From Lucifuga dentata (lineage: Eukaryota > Chordata > Actinopteri > Ophidiiformes > Bythitidae), in contig VXCM01001512.1 of NCBI GenBank assembly GCA_014773175.1, positions 62,001 through 126,000 of the forward strand: a DNA stretch of 64,000 nucleotides. Reading direction: 5' to 3'. The translations under genes and the position numbers were made by a program. Positions within the stretch are counted from its first letter, which is position 1; each line of letters opens with the position of its first letter. Below, in pieces: positions 54,634 through 61,834 of this stretch. The notes beneath the pieces were generated by a model. The model searched no databases. It was not told the origin of the DNA and was given only the letters and a program-made list of their open reading frames with translations.

Positions 54634-55419
54634 AGCTCAATATACACAAATACTTTCATTACGTGACTTTGGCTGGAATATTTACAGTCTTTAAATGTCA
54701 TATAAAGCATCAAAAAATTATGAAAAGAGCTAAACGTGAGCATCGTACTACATGCCATTTTTCGGGATTGGCTTCTGTCTGGCCATTCTGTCTTATAGCC
54801 CAGACTTGTCTTATCCCTGAGAAAAAAAATCTCCATCGCAAGCATGGAACACTGTAATCCCGTGGTATTTGGATAGTTGGTGACCTAACCAAGGTTCTTC
54901 TCGTGTTGCTCATCAGTTTGCCTGTATAATAAGTGCTACAGGAAGTATGTGTAGGTCCAGATTTGACAGTTTGCTAAAGATGAAGCTCTACAACTTCCAG
55001 ACACTTAATGAGCATATAAACATTTCCTCTATCCTAGCCATTTCAGATGGACCATGCCACTTTCAGAACACCTCTAAATAACAGCTATCACCATGGCGAC
55101 CAGGTGACCCATGTTAGCAATTAGGAGTCCCTAACAGGCTCGATGTTGGTGAGTGCGCACAGATGCAGCGCATACATTATGTAAAATATAGCCCCTGAGA
55201 AAATCTCCCCAGGCCTCATCTGACGGCTTCTCCCGCTCCTTAAATTTAATACATTCTTATCATCAGCCCTGCGTGGAACCATATGAACAAAACACACCCG
55301 TCATGGGAAAGCCACGCAACACACCACATCTGTGCTTTGCTTTCTGTGCCATGTACAAGAGGTGGACTGAGGAGGAGGGGGTGAGAAGGGAAAAGAGAGA
55401 GATGGACAGACAGAGAGAN

Positions 55420-55454
<35 letters not shown>

Positions 55455-57131
55455 TGTTGACTTCAAATTTGTGGGTTTTTCCACCCTCATTTCCTATTCA
55501 TGCTTGCGAAACAAAAGAGCTTTCCGCTGTGCTTTTATGAATGCGGTGGCACAGTGGTGAGTAGTAAGTTTTAAACATGATTTGCTTGTTAAAGTATAAA
55601 GACAATGAGCTGAATACATGTGGTGCCGGCAGTTGAAAATTCCAAAACACACACCTAGTTTAAAGGCCTCTGTGTGGATTTATTTGAGTGTGTCAGCTTT
55701 CTTTGGAGAATATGAGTTTCTCTGTTTCTGCTCCTTGTGTGCATTCAGCACCTCACCTGGCTGAGCTCCCTGTGTTCTAACCTGAACGCCAGCACATTAT
55801 TAAATGAGAGTATATGTGAATGCACTCAAACGTCAGGAGCAAAAGAGGAGAAAAGTAAAAAAGAAATAATACAACATTTTTCTGTCTTTTTTTTATGTCT
55901 CTTTGGTTTGTAAAACATTAAAATGACACATTAAAAACCACCACCCACTGCTGCTTACCTGAGAGTTTGTTATGATGAAGGAACTCCATCTGCAGCTTCT
56001 GTCCAGCCCGCTGGGCCAAGAGATAGGGGGTGGAGTAATCCGGATCCCCGGTGGCACACATAACATCAGCCCCACTGAAGACCAGCGCCATGGTCTGCAG
56101 AACATCAGGCAACACCACCGCGGAACACAGCGCCTTCACACATAAAACAGGCAGGGATGAAAAAGGACACGAGCTTTTCTGTAACACTATGCTGAGGTGT
56201 GATTGTTCTGGGTCAAATATGGGTCCCATGAGGTAGAAACCGCTATAACATCCCTCATTGCTGCATGTTTTGGCCTGTGCTTGTCATTCTGAGGTGAGTT
56301 TGGAAATCCGGGGATCTTAGGGAACCTCTGGAAGAATGAATATGCTCTCGCTTCCCCAGCTCGGTGTCTCTGCATGTTTAAGTGCATGCCAATATGAGCG
56401 TGATAGACCAGTTGAGGACACAGACTATAAAGCAATGTCTGACAACCCATATAAAGTTCAAAATGGATTTCTATGTGCTGAAAAGTTGAAGTTAAAATAA
56501 AATCAAATTTAAGTAATCCCTGTGGGGATCATTAAATCCCTGATCTATGTGGGAACAATAAGAATACAGCAGATGGGTATATTAAGTGTAACACAGCTTT
56601 AGTGGTATTGTATAAATAAAATCATGAAAAACAAAAATTTTACATTATGAGGTGTGCAAAATAACAGCGATGGAGCATAGAAACGGAATACATGCAGTAT
56701 ATATAAAAAAGCATGAATGTGAAATATGTGAGACTGATAAAAGACATGCAACAGGCAATACAAAACGGATATGAGGCTGTAAAGAAAGGCTGGATCTTTA
56801 CAGCATGTAGCCTCAGCCATTTGCACATTTTCATTGAATGATTAGTTGTTCATTTCACGTCGTAGAAAAAACACCTCTGAGAATCATATATGGTGTGAAA
56901 TTACATTTATATGCTTGTATTGCTTCTGTATTTTGTCTTCATACGTGTCATGTATGAAAGATAATAGGGCCAGTTTAAAAGGCGCAGTGGGTGGACGTCC
57001 ACTGCAAATAAATTTGGATTCTATAAATACAGGTATCATTCGAGTTGAACTAACATCCACATGAACGATGGCCAACTGCTTCTTTAACAGATGTACAAAA
57101 CAGGAAGCATCACCACACTGTAAGGCGGCTG

Positions 57132-57173
<42 letters not shown>

Positions 57174-58813
57174 AGATGGAAGAATAACAGTTTGACCGCG
57201 GAAAATATTCTCCCTGCGTTGTCTCTTTCTATCAGGCCAGTCAATTGATGTGACATTGTGTGCGATGACCCACAGCAAAGTGGATCAACAGAGGAGTCGG
57301 GTGGCAAACAGCGGAATTCCAACGAGCAACCTCGCCTTTCATCCGACTTGGACCGAGTCCGTAAGCCGCATCGATCTGCCACAAACAAGCAAGATGTGAA
57401 AGTGAGGCTCGGTGTGGTTGTGCATATACACACAAGGAAAGCACACACATAAACAAAGTGCCTGTCAATAAAAGCTGCACACCCACACAAAAGACCTGCG
57501 CTGAGACAGAGACGTGGAAGTAGCCGTGTGTTCTGAGCGTATCTGTTTGCACAGTTTCTGAGAAAATTGACACATCATCATGTGTGGATCAACAGAAAAT
57601 ATCAGAAACTGAATAAAGAACATAGAACCTTTGTGCTTACGAACCAAACAACCAGAAGCAGTATGACCTTTAACCTTTAAGCCCAATGGAGCTCTAGAGA
57701 AGTTACTCCTATCATTTGACTTCTATAAATCATATTGAAAACATTGCTGTATTCTAATACTTTTAGTCAACACCATCTTCATCAGAAACTGTGGGAAACT
57801 GTGCTGATCAAACAAATGGTTTAGGCAACNCCCCCCCCCAAACAAAAGCAGCAAAAACAGAAAATTATTTGTTTCCAAAAACTTTAAGATCTAACATCCA
57901 AAACATTTATGCCAGAAGCAGTTGACCCCCCATATGCAAAGACCAAAGTCCCATATACTGTTCCACAGCACTGAAGCTAATGCTAATTCTACTGAGGCTA
58001 GCAAAGCTAAATGCGGGAGTTGTGCAAATCGGCGGTTAGCAAAATCAGCTAGCTGAAGCCCTAACCATTCCATACAGACTAAATTTGTCTCTGTAGAACC
58101 TATGAATGCTACAATGCAGAATTCAGCATCACAGCCGGGTGTGTTCCAGCGCGAGCAAGGACCTTACATGAGGGTCGAAGGGTCCCTAAAAGCTCTGGGG
58201 AAATTTTGGGCCTTACAAAAAAGGGGCACTGTAGCATTTATACATGTCTACAGAGACAAATTTAGTCCGTATGGAATGGTTAGGGCTTCGGCTAGCTGAT
58301 TTGGCTAACTGCTGCATCTGTCTGTCACATTTACTTCGGGTAATCTGAAACATGAGCCCCTGGAGGGTCCATGCATCCATTCCCAATGCTATACCGCCAT
58401 CTTCTGGTGGTTGGATTGAACTACAAATGACGCAGAATGGGTCTGACGTATAAAATGCTGGTTACATTCAGAATAATAGTTCATTTATGTCAGTGCGACA
58501 AATTTTGTGGGAGGCTTCGTCAGAATCCCGGTAGCAGAACTGCTCGGACTGAAGGGGATACTTACATTTGCTGTATTTTAATAATATTTCACATATTTGG
58601 GTAAAGCTAATAATTTTGATGCAATCGATAGACATAAGTGGTCTCTCTCTCACTGTCTCACACTTTCACACACACACAATTGCGCACACTCGGGGTCAGA
58701 ATATGGCAAAATAGTCCCAAGCAGCCTGGCCTTATTCCGTATCATTTCTAGAAATGACCTTCCATGTCACAGCAATTACTGCAGCCACTAGAGGGTTCCT
58801 TTGTGTGTGTGTN

Positions 58814-58844
<31 letters not shown>

Positions 58845-61834
58845 GATTTAAGCACGTCCTTTGACACCTCCCTCTCTAGGTCATAAGGCCTGTCGAGACT
58901 TTGTGGAGGTCACTGGGATATGAGCTTCTAATGGGGGACATGGGATTAAGGGAGAGAGAGGGTGACACAAAGGGCATGCTACAAAGAAAGCAGAGAAAGA
59001 ACAAGTTTGAGAGAATCGGCATCGACGATTGACAATAAGTAAGGAGAAGAGACATTGATGTAATGAAGCATAAATCACTTTGCTGCAATTTGATTTTTAT
59101 TTCATGATAAGAAGTGGCAGTTTAACAGGTGATTTACTGTATGTGTTGAGTGAGTTTCAGCACCCTTGGGCTCATAAAACCTGTTAAAATGTCATTGTAT
59201 AATTTCAAAAATGCATGAATGTCAATGAGAAAATTGCCAGTATATTATCTTTGTTCCAGAGGAAATTCCCAAGGGAACAGGTTTTTTATAGCTTTTGTTT
59301 TAATAAATTTACACTTCTATTACAGTAAGCAAATGTGACACCAGAACTGGAACAACCTGTCCAATGGGATTAGGCTCAGTGTCCTTGTTTATGTAAAAAT
59401 ACTTTTTAAAATGCATTTTTTTGGCTTACTTACAGCTTAAAGGTACAATCTGTGAAAAAAATCGAAACAAAGGTGTTGCCTCGCACCACGAGACTGCGAG
59501 CTGCTGTCACTGCAAAACGGACTTTTAATAAAGAAACAACTCATGAATCTAAGTTATGACTGTCTTCTGATAATTTTAAGGCTTTGTTTACAGCTGTTAA
59601 ATTCATACATAGAAAAGTATATGGTCAAAAGATGTAATTTTCAAATAGAATCAGTTGACAAACAGCAAATGTTTTTTCATCGTTAAGCTAAACTCTTTAA
59701 TTATAAGTATGAATTTAGCTCAAACTTACAAGGTTAAATTAAATGCAGGCTAGAGAGAGCCAACACTTCCATCCACTTGGAGTCCTCTCCTTCTCCGACA
59801 CACACACATGCACGAATGCTCACGCATGCACACACTTCTTTCCTGGCCAGTCCCTTATTTTGGCACTTTTTACCCCTTTGCACTCTCGCTCCCACAGCAA
59901 CCAACAATAAATGTCACCATCCCACAACATTCATACACCCTTAGTGCAGAAACACACATGCTCTCTCTCACACACAAACATCACACACCCGCACACGCAA
60001 AACCCAGCAAAGCCGCAATAAAACCAACCCAAGCGTTTCAGCTGTGGATCCTAATCCACTTTTCCACTTAGCTAGTATATCTCATCCTTCCCCCGCCCCC
60101 CTTTCCCTTTCTCGACATCTCCATTTCTCTCTCATCATCCCTCTCTTTCTAGTCAACAAAACAATACGAGAGGGCTGATCTGCGTAAATGCTGATGCAGG
60201 TGGAAAAGTTGGTCGTTTGGGGGCTGAGTGCACTGTGCTTTTAAGACTCTCTTCTTAGAGGCTGCCAAAAAAACAGGCCCTTTTTGCCGCAGCAATAAAC
60301 TCTAACCACAAACTGGCAGAAAAGGCCTGAGTACAAGCCGGCTTACGCTGGAGATCGATAAGACCTTTCCTTTGGCATCTGCAGACTTATAGCTGAGTTT
60401 TACCGACTGTCAAAAGGTCAGTGAGATATGGGCTTTTTCAGGTTCAGTGGATTTAGCTAATGGAGGATGCCGATGCCGTGTACCGCATTTCTTGGAAGCG
60501 CAGATGAAGCTTTTGTCAATGTCTGCTTTTACTGCTTGCGCCATTTGAACAAAATATCCAAGGCCTGAAATAGATTTATTTCCCAGTGTTATGTTGTATT
60601 TACACACTGAATGGATATCTTAGATATAAATTTGTATACTTCCAACTCTGCAGCAGAAGATGTTTCATGACTTTTTGGCGGGTGGACGCTTTGAACAGCA
60701 GGTTAGGTGCTTTGCTGTACCGCATGAACCTGATAATTGCTCTAAGTCTCAGCACGAACAGAACATAACTTGAAACTTACAAATTCCACCCACAAAGCTT
60801 CAGCGTTCGGTCAGCCAGGTGTTTACTGTTTGCTCCATCAATATGATGACGCAAATAAGCCAGAATATAAGATTCTTCAAGCTCTTTCCTCCTAAATCTG
60901 TCTGGTTTTCATCAAACTATTTTGTTTTCTGGTGTATAAGTATTATAGCTTCATGGGGCTGTTTCAGAATTCGTGATCATATGCAAATTTTTCATTTTTA
61001 GAAGAATTATGGCACATTAGCCACCACTAGTTGCATAAGAAATGAATGGAATGAGGAAGAGGCCAGAAGAAAAAAAACTATAAGATCTGCAGAATGCATC
61101 ATGGGCTTATGGGGGAAAATATTACGTCCACTGTTCTCAGAAAAAATGCCTGAATTCCATAATATCTATCACATTCATTTGGAGTGTTTAAGAGTGAATT
61201 CTGCTCAAGTGTCTTCTTGTACCTGGTTGAGCTGCTCCACGTCCTGAAATCCCTCCAGGACCCTCCGGTACTTCCTCTCCCTGTATTTCCTGCGGATGAA
61301 GGTGGCACGCTGCTCTGCCGAAGCTCTGCTGTAAAGCTCCTCCTCCAAGGGAAGATTAGCAGCCCAGAAACTGTTCGCATTCTTGTTTCCCACCTCCAGG
61401 AAGAGCTGAGGAGGGAAACATGTCCACGTTTAGTTGAGAACAGGAGAGAAGGCAGGAGAATTTAAAAACGTAAGAACTCCAAAGCACTCCTCTGATTTGG
61501 ATTCAACTTCATCTACTGAAATATTTTAACTGTTGGGCAGCAGATTATGCAGAGTCGTTTGTCTTAGTTTTCTTCATTATCAATACTGATGTAGCAGACA
61601 GAAAGTTCATCATTCTGAAGTCTGAAGAATGTCATTGATTCAATTCCTCTGAGTACATATCATTTTAATCCATGCAGAAATGTTTTATATATAATGAGAT
61701 TTTGTGGTTTTTTCCCTCATAAAAGGGATGAACATGTATCATGCTTGCCTCCACCAGCTCGTTGCTCCAGATGCTGCTGTCCAACTTCAGGCTGCGCACT
61801 TTGGAAATATTTGGGCCGAGTGAACGGTGCTGCC
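16771..61834 (-). CDS. arap2: arap2, 3' part: 22 coding exons of the Arf/Rho GAP scaffold (5' end outside window)
   Basis: ARAP proteins are PtdIns(3,4,5)P3-responsive Arf GAPs acting at membranes and focal adhesions; ARAP2 is an Arf6 GAP that binds RhoA-GTP. Exons (high to low): 61834-61749, 61405-61223, 56133-55959, 49301-49176, 42648-42504, 39029-38927, 38253-38046, 34529-34466, 34003-33840, 33648-33436, 32778-32673, 31472-31325, 30397-30320, 29045-28971, 28239-28122, 26297-26169, 24338-24205, 23173-23091, 21513-21478, 20015-19952, 17823-17707, 17118-16771. Phase is continuous, yielding 966 residues plus stop. Numbering from the first whole codon: ArfGAP end 1-75, ankyrin segment 90-148, PH3 ~165-272, PH4 ~285-388, RhoGAP ~400-575, RA ~603-705, PH5 ~712-812, tail 813-966. 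The ARAP2 assignment, rather than ARAP1 or ARAP3, rests on remembered family sequence: TDGNAL before RhoGAP, ALLTKELYPYW, ENSFIT.W and FEVIEN in RA. No search was run. Confidence 0.95.
17707..17823 (-). CDS. arap2: arap2 visible exon 21: C-terminal tail, polar low-complexity
   Basis: Residues 813-851, phase 0 both ends. CGSDFYSKSSNTKEETAVGK then SSISGTVTKEQKNPPHNKQ is rich in S, T, K and N with no recognisable domain. The match to ARAP2 here is not evident by eye. The exon is called from an open frame in the required phase and good splice sites (TGTCTTCAG; CAG|GTGAGA). An additional tail exon in the neighbouring introns cannot be excluded. Confidence 0.8.
19952..20015 (-). CDS. arap2: arap2 visible exon 20: C-terminal helix of PH5
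   Basis: Residues 791 (split) to 812. HFCCEDREAQVSWVTDIIRV is the end of the PH5 domain, with the invariant helix tryptophan in SWVTDI and the 'LCC' strand typical of ARAPs. Acceptor CCTCCTCAG, donor AAG|GTGAGT. Confidence 0.95.
20578..21245. repeat. degenerate tandem repeat, four units of ~155-175 bp
   Basis: Units begin near 20578, 20747, 20924 and 21076. Each carries GGAAATTA-like, (A/T)ACTCCAAAATG(T)C, GCAGTAA, TTCATATTATGG-like, CTGAG...GCTGAATC and TGTGAAATTTCAATTTT-like words in the same order. Immediately left, TTTAAAAGGGACATATTATG (20249-20268) and GGGGCTTAAAGAGACAGTAC (20539-20558) look like the body of a fish interspersed repeat. Confidence 0.8.
21478..21513 (-). CDS. arap2: arap2 visible exon 19: 36-nt micro-exon of PH5
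   Basis: Residues 779 (split) to 790 plus two bases of codon 791. (S)WGFTVYTDKQQ(W) supplies the PH5 strand found as SWGLTAYSEKHHW in ARAP2. Although only 36 nt, acceptor TTTAACAG, donor CAATG|GTGAGT and both phases fit, and the peptide is needed for a whole domain. A degenerate tandem repeat fills much of the next intron. Confidence 0.92.
23091..23173 (-). CDS. arap2: arap2 visible exon 18: PH5 domain middle
   Basis: Residues 752-778 plus two bases. SSKAERSILLKSVKCYIGLK then KKLKPPA matches the ARAP motif 'S..KFY.G.KKK.KPPT'. Acceptor ATTTTCAG, donor CCAG|GTAAAC. Confidence 0.95.
24205..24338 (-). CDS. arap2: arap2 visible exon 17: first half of PH5 domain
   Basis: Residues 707 (split) to 751. 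KGAYLKFSDGSSKLLSGHKF followed by QDKYVVLHAEKLLLYRDFK is the N-terminal half of the last PH domain; 'KFQD.Y.VL....L.LY.D.K' is typical of ARAP PH5. Acceptor TACCACAG, donor AAA|GTAAGC. Confidence 0.96.
24641..24692. repeat. (GT)n microsatellite
   Basis: 26 uninterrupted GT units, in the intron upstream of exon 17. Confidence 0.97.
25178..25211. repeat. (ATA)n trinucleotide repeat
   Basis: Eleven ATA units shortly before the piggyBac-like MITE. Confidence 0.95.
25258..25956. mobile_element. piggyBac-like MITE with TTAA ends
   Basis: Left TTAACCCCTAAATGCATGAG and right ...ATGCATTTAAGGGTTAA are inverted copies with one mismatch in the first 17 bases. Subterminal GGGTCATTAC / GTAATGACCC and GGGTCGCTAAAGACCC segments are characteristic of teleost piggyBac-derived MITEs. 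No transposase frame is present. It lies in the intron between exons 16 and 17 and contains an assembly duplication around 25399. Confidence 0.78.
26169..26297 (-). CDS. arap2: arap2 visible exon 16: end of RA domain
   Basis: Residues 664 (split) to 706 plus one base. RPLHHSEKILEQVLEWSNLD then SAFLVIKTF is the closing helix and strand of the RA domain, shared by all ARAPs ('RPLH..E.VL..L'). Acceptor GTCAACAG, donor ACAG|GTGCGT. Confidence 0.96.
28122..28239 (-). CDS. arap2: arap2 visible exon 15: RA domain middle
   Basis: Residues 625-663 plus one base. STELAEIALGMRNL is the RA helix and DDLWMTFEVIENGEL the following strand, with FEVIEN as an ARAP2-type signature. Acceptor TGTGGCAG, donor CTAG|GTACGC. 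Confidence 0.95.
28971..29045 (-). CDS. arap2: arap2 visible exon 14: start of Ras-association (RA) domain
   Basis: Residues 600-624, 25 codons, phase 0 both ends. AGDLIFEVYVEKKEPENCCL is the first beta strand of the RA domain, near-identical in pattern to AGDLLIEVYVERKEP in ARAP2. Acceptor TTCCGTAG, donor AAG|GTATAC. Confidence 0.95.
30320..30397 (-). CDS. arap2: arap2 visible exon 13: RhoGAP-RA linker
   Basis: Residues 574-599, 26 codons, phase 0 at both ends, so it could be skipped without a frameshift. INEEQVQQMKRENSFITRWN aligns with the ARAP2 linker that contains EDQV and ENSFITKW. Acceptor TCAAACAG, preceded 18 nt upstream by a ~54-nt UG repeat. Donor ACA|GTAAGT. Confidence 0.95.
30416..30470. 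repeat. (CA)n; reads as (UG)n just upstream of the exon 13 acceptor
   Basis: About 26 CA units on the + strand. On the arap2 transcript strand this is (UG)n ending about 18 nt before the acceptor AG. Confidence 0.96.
31325..31472 (-). CDS. arap2: arap2 visible exon 12: C-terminal RhoGAP helices
   Basis: Residues 524 (split) to 573. CSHLNHMPSQRLASVFSSCL then FQTQGQTPQEINVVHDLISN is the conserved RhoGAP 'N.M....LA.VF.P.L' segment with ARAP2's SSCLFQT in place of the usual GP.L. Asparagine in LNHM is the conserved Rho-contact residue of the family. Acceptor GATCCAG, donor TTCAGC|GTGAGT. Confidence 0.96.
31708..31966. mobile_element. TTAA-flanked MITE, family 1, copy b (intron between exons 11 and 12)
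   Basis: Begins TTAAAGGACCACACCAGTGA and ends GTATGGTCCTTTGA, with internal CTCAAGCACATTTCAAG, GATTTTAATAGCATGCTGG and AATGGTTATCGGTAACC as in copy a. Confidence 0.78.
32673..32778 (-). CDS. arap2: arap2 visible exon 11: RhoGAP middle helices
   Basis: Residues 489 (split) to 523 plus two bases. ERQRVEKYSTFIQSLPKINR and STLNALLQHLY match the RhoGAP segment 'I..LP..NR.TL..L..HL'. Acceptor GTTTATAG. The donor TACAG|GTACAC runs directly into a CA repeat (32658-32670 on the + strand reads as GT). Confidence 0.95.
33033..33386. mobile_element. MITE with GGCCTTTATTTGAG interior (intron 10-11)
   Basis: Left end AAATACCATAAATGCTCAAA and right end TTTTAGAACATTTACGGTAT are imperfect inverted complements. 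The interior repeats GGCCTTTA(C/T)TT several times. No coding capacity. The family name is not assigned from sequence alone. Confidence 0.65.
33436..33648 (-). CDS. arap2: arap2 visible exon 10: RhoGAP core with lysine at the finger position
   Basis: Residues 418 (split) to 488 plus one base. GIYKKLGDPDRV occupies the place of the RhoGAP arginine-finger motif (GI[FY]R.SG); residue 426 is lysine, not arginine. QLLEEFTRDARNVKL, QLEDVTDTLKSFL and ALLTKELYPYW follow the fold. Acceptor GGTCCAG, donor CTGG|GTATGG. Known ARAP2 also lacks the finger arginine and has no measured Rho GAP activity while still binding RhoA-GTP. Confidence 0.97.
33840..34003 (-). CDS. arap2: arap2 visible exon 9: end of PH4 and start of RhoGAP domain
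   Basis: Residues 363 (split) to 417 plus one base. TIYIRGFHRVDFALWHSAIT is the last PH4 strand and helix. AGTDGNALSNQQLTKN is the linker, and GVPIIVDSCIAFVTQY is RhoGAP helix A. TDGNAL plus VPIIV.SCIAFVTQYG is the strongest ARAP2 signature in the window. The acceptor follows a 21-base pyrimidine tract (poly-A at 34021-34041 on the + strand). Donor TATG|GTGAGT. Confidence 0.97.
34466..34529 (-). CDS. arap2: arap2 visible exon 8: short PH4 exon
   Basis: Residues 342 (split) to 362 plus two bases; only 64 nt. VSTHTEGEDKIQVLLMVEGG corresponds to the PH4 strand that in ARAP2 reads ...KLDVLLLVEKGR. Acceptor TCCTCCAG, donor GGAAG|GTATGT. Although too short to detect by ORF length, its phase is fixed by both neighbours. 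Confidence 0.93.
37461..37582. mobile_element. TTAA-flanked MITE, family 1, copy c (right half only)
   Basis: From TTCTAATATTTACCACTCTG through CGGTTGTCAGCAATATAATG to ATGGTCCTTTAA. The left inverted end is missing. It lies in the intron between exons 7 and 8. Confidence 0.7.
37914..37950. repeat. (GT)n microsatellite, one interruption
   Basis: GT units with a GA interruption at 37939-37940, about 95 bp past the exon 7 donor. Confidence 0.95.
38046..38253 (-). CDS. arap2: arap2 visible exon 7: N-terminal half of PH4 domain
   Basis: Residues 273-341 plus one base. SELIGRLHYKEG and LYRWRTGWFMLEGSTLHF give the PH4 start. Then comes an acidic run (EEEEEEEMEEV, residues 50-60 of the exon), encoded by GAA/GAG repeats seen as a CTT-rich tract at 38082-38111. 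LRLKQLQEL returns to the ARAP pattern. The acidic run fills a loop of variable length between PH strands. Acceptor CTGGCAG, donor CTCA|GTAAGT. Confidence 0.95.
38927..39029 (-). CDS. arap2: arap2 visible exon 6: end of PH3 domain
   Basis: Residues 238 (split) to 272. FTVELYLQTEKVLIIGAET followed by HDWIRALTK is the last strands and C-terminal alpha helix of a PH domain, with the invariant tryptophan in DWIRAL. Acceptor TCTTCCAG, donor AAG|GTGACA. Confidence 0.95.
39030..42503. other. arap2: intron between visible exons 5 and 6 (3,474 bp)
   Basis: No exon recognised. It contains the 38-bp hairpin, a GA tract at 39801, short CA/GT tracts, and a repeat-free block around 41040-41350 with ATACGTTAATATTCATGAGC. 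Confidence 0.7.
39755..39792. repeat. hairpin with 18-bp perfect arms next to an n
   Basis: AGCCCAGAGGAGTGACTC, two bases, then its exact complement. It ends 8 bp before the n at 39800 and the (GA)n tract that follows. Confidence 0.9.
42504..42648 (-). CDS. arap2: arap2 visible exon 5: core of PH3 domain
   Basis: Residues 190 (split) to 237 plus two bases. MVRRWCTLEGGFLCYYESEQ is the classic PH-domain beta strand 3/4 pattern (RRW-x-x-L-x-x-G-x-L-x-Y-Y), followed by the GRMDVTEVVSLA strand. Acceptor TGTGTTAG sits in a UG-rich tract with few pyrimidine runs. The donor ACTGG|GTATGA is followed at once by a CA repeat. At 145 nt (not a multiple of three), skipping would shift the frame. Confidence 0.95.
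43011..43116. repeat. two (CA)n blocks around an n
   Basis: CA runs at 43011-43042 and 43071-43116 separated by 28 unique bases and the n at 43070; the second may be a mis-joined continuation. Confidence 0.9.
45294..45348. repeat. (CA)n microsatellite with CG interruptions
   Basis: GCGCACACACACACGCGCAC followed by about 19 pure CA units. Confidence 0.95.
48121..48152. repeat. (GT)n microsatellite
   Basis: GT repeat with one AT interruption. Confidence 0.93.
48555..48854. other. assembly gap of exactly 300 n
   Basis: Fixed-size run of n with poly(A) on the left and poly(T) on the right, inside the intron between exons 4 and 5. True length is unknown. Confidence 0.99.
49176..49301 (-). CDS. 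arap2: arap2 visible exon 4: ankyrin-PH3 linker and start of PH3
   Basis: Residues 148 (split) to 189 plus one base. DFPRLEQWSENKSLPDASLF leads into MDGFLCVSSG, the first strand of the third PH domain. This linker is weakly conserved between ARAPs, so the assignment relies on the phase match, the splice sites (TTTGCAG; GACG|GTGAGC) and the DFP start shared with ARAP2. Confidence 0.9.
49449..49551. mobile_element. TTAA-flanked MITE, family 1, copy d (right part only)
   Basis: GTGGAAAATAGCTGTCAGTA, then AGCATGCAAAATTATCAG and TATGGTCCTTTAA. Truncated on the left next to a poly(A) tract, in the intron upstream of exon 4. Confidence 0.65.
52451..52970. mobile_element. non-autonomous DNA transposon with 42-bp palindrome
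   Basis: Left GGCCTCATCTGTACCTGGCA and right TGCAAAGTATAAATGGGGCC are imperfect inverted ends of about 23 bp, of a kind common in fish genomes. The right side carries a perfect palindrome at 52907-52948 centred on AGATCT. No open frame; target duplication not clear. It lies in the intron between exons 3 and 4. Confidence 0.65.
52907..52948. repeat. 42-bp perfect palindrome
   Basis: Each base from 52907 pairs with its partner to 52948 about the AGATCT centre (arms AAAATGTGCTCTTTATCCAG and its complement). An outer TTGCATTAA (52877-52885) and TTAATGCAA (52947-52955) pair extends the symmetry. Confidence 0.95.
55959..56133 (-). CDS. arap2: arap2 visible exon 3: ankyrin-type segment after ArfGAP
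   Basis: Residues 90-147 plus the first base of codon 148. The stretch VLQTMALVFSGADVMCATGD and STPYLLAQRAG is the ankyrin-like helix-turn pattern that follows the ArfGAP domain in ARAP and related multidomain Arf GAPs. Acceptor GTGAAG, donor CAG|GTAAGC. It sits between two long introns (5,089 and 6,657 bp). Confidence 0.95.
57131..57169. repeat. (GA)n repeat
   Basis: GAGAGG followed by about 16 AG units. Similar (GA)n tracts follow single n bases at 39800, 43885 and 55419. Confidence 0.95.
58035..58308. repeat. long inverted repeat, 83-84-bp arms, 107-bp spacer
   Basis: Left arm 58035-58117 and right arm 58225-58308 are complementary apart from roughly ten mismatches or indels; shared words include AGCTAGCTGA, GGAATGGTTAGGGCTTC and CAGAGACAAATTTAGTC. 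In the arap2 pre-mRNA (intron between exons 2 and 3) this would form a long hairpin. Probably a foldback-type transposon remnant. Confidence 0.9.
58802..58841. repeat. (GT)n microsatellite with n at 58813
   Basis: GT units on both sides of the n. Confidence 0.95.
61223..61405 (-). CDS. arap2: arap2 visible exon 2: C-terminal ArfGAP domain
   Basis: Residues 29-89, 61 codons, phase 0 at both ends. Contains the typical ArfGAP helix GNKNANSFWAANLP followed by EQRATFIRRKYRERKYRR, the family's K-Y basic segment closing the domain. Acceptor CCTCCTCAG, donor CAG|GTACAA. It lies only 343 bp from exon 1, whereas the next intron is about 5.1 kb. Confidence 0.96.
61749..61834 (-). CDS. arap2: arap2 visible exon 1: second half of ArfGAP zinc-finger module
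   Basis: Residues 1-28, after two bases completing a glycine codon begun in the missing upstream exon. Begins QHRSLGPNISKVRSLKLD. In ArfGAPs the motif C-x2-C-x4-R places the catalytic arginine finger in the QHR triplet, so arginine 3 is the retained catalytic residue. The zinc-binding cysteines would be in the exon beyond 64000. Acceptor is GTGGCAG. The donor is GC (GAG then GCAAGC), and using it joins NELVE to LFLEVGNK exactly as the family requires. The upstream intron is UG-rich. Confidence 0.95.

Larger units (their letters stand above)
49302..55958. other. arap2: intron between visible exons 3 and 4 (6,657 bp)
   Basis: No exon recognised. It holds MITE family-1 copy d, the transposon at 52451, a 61-bp duplication around n 50874, poly(T) blocks at 53039 and 54572, a GA tract at 55420, and AT-rich possible regulatory DNA at 50100-50500. 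Confidence 0.7.
56134..61222. other. arap2: intron between visible exons 2 and 3 (5,089 bp)
   Basis: No exon recognised. It contains the long inverted repeat at 58035, the GA and GT repeats at 57131 and 58802, n bases at 57830 and 58813, and the sequence CTTAAAGGTACAATCTGTG near 59437 that resembles the end of another fish MITE. Confidence 0.7.

Noticed and set aside
61749..61757. GT donor alternative CTG|GTGGAG for visible exon 1
   Set aside because: It would remove conserved V-E residues and break the phase with exon 2; the GC donor fits both.
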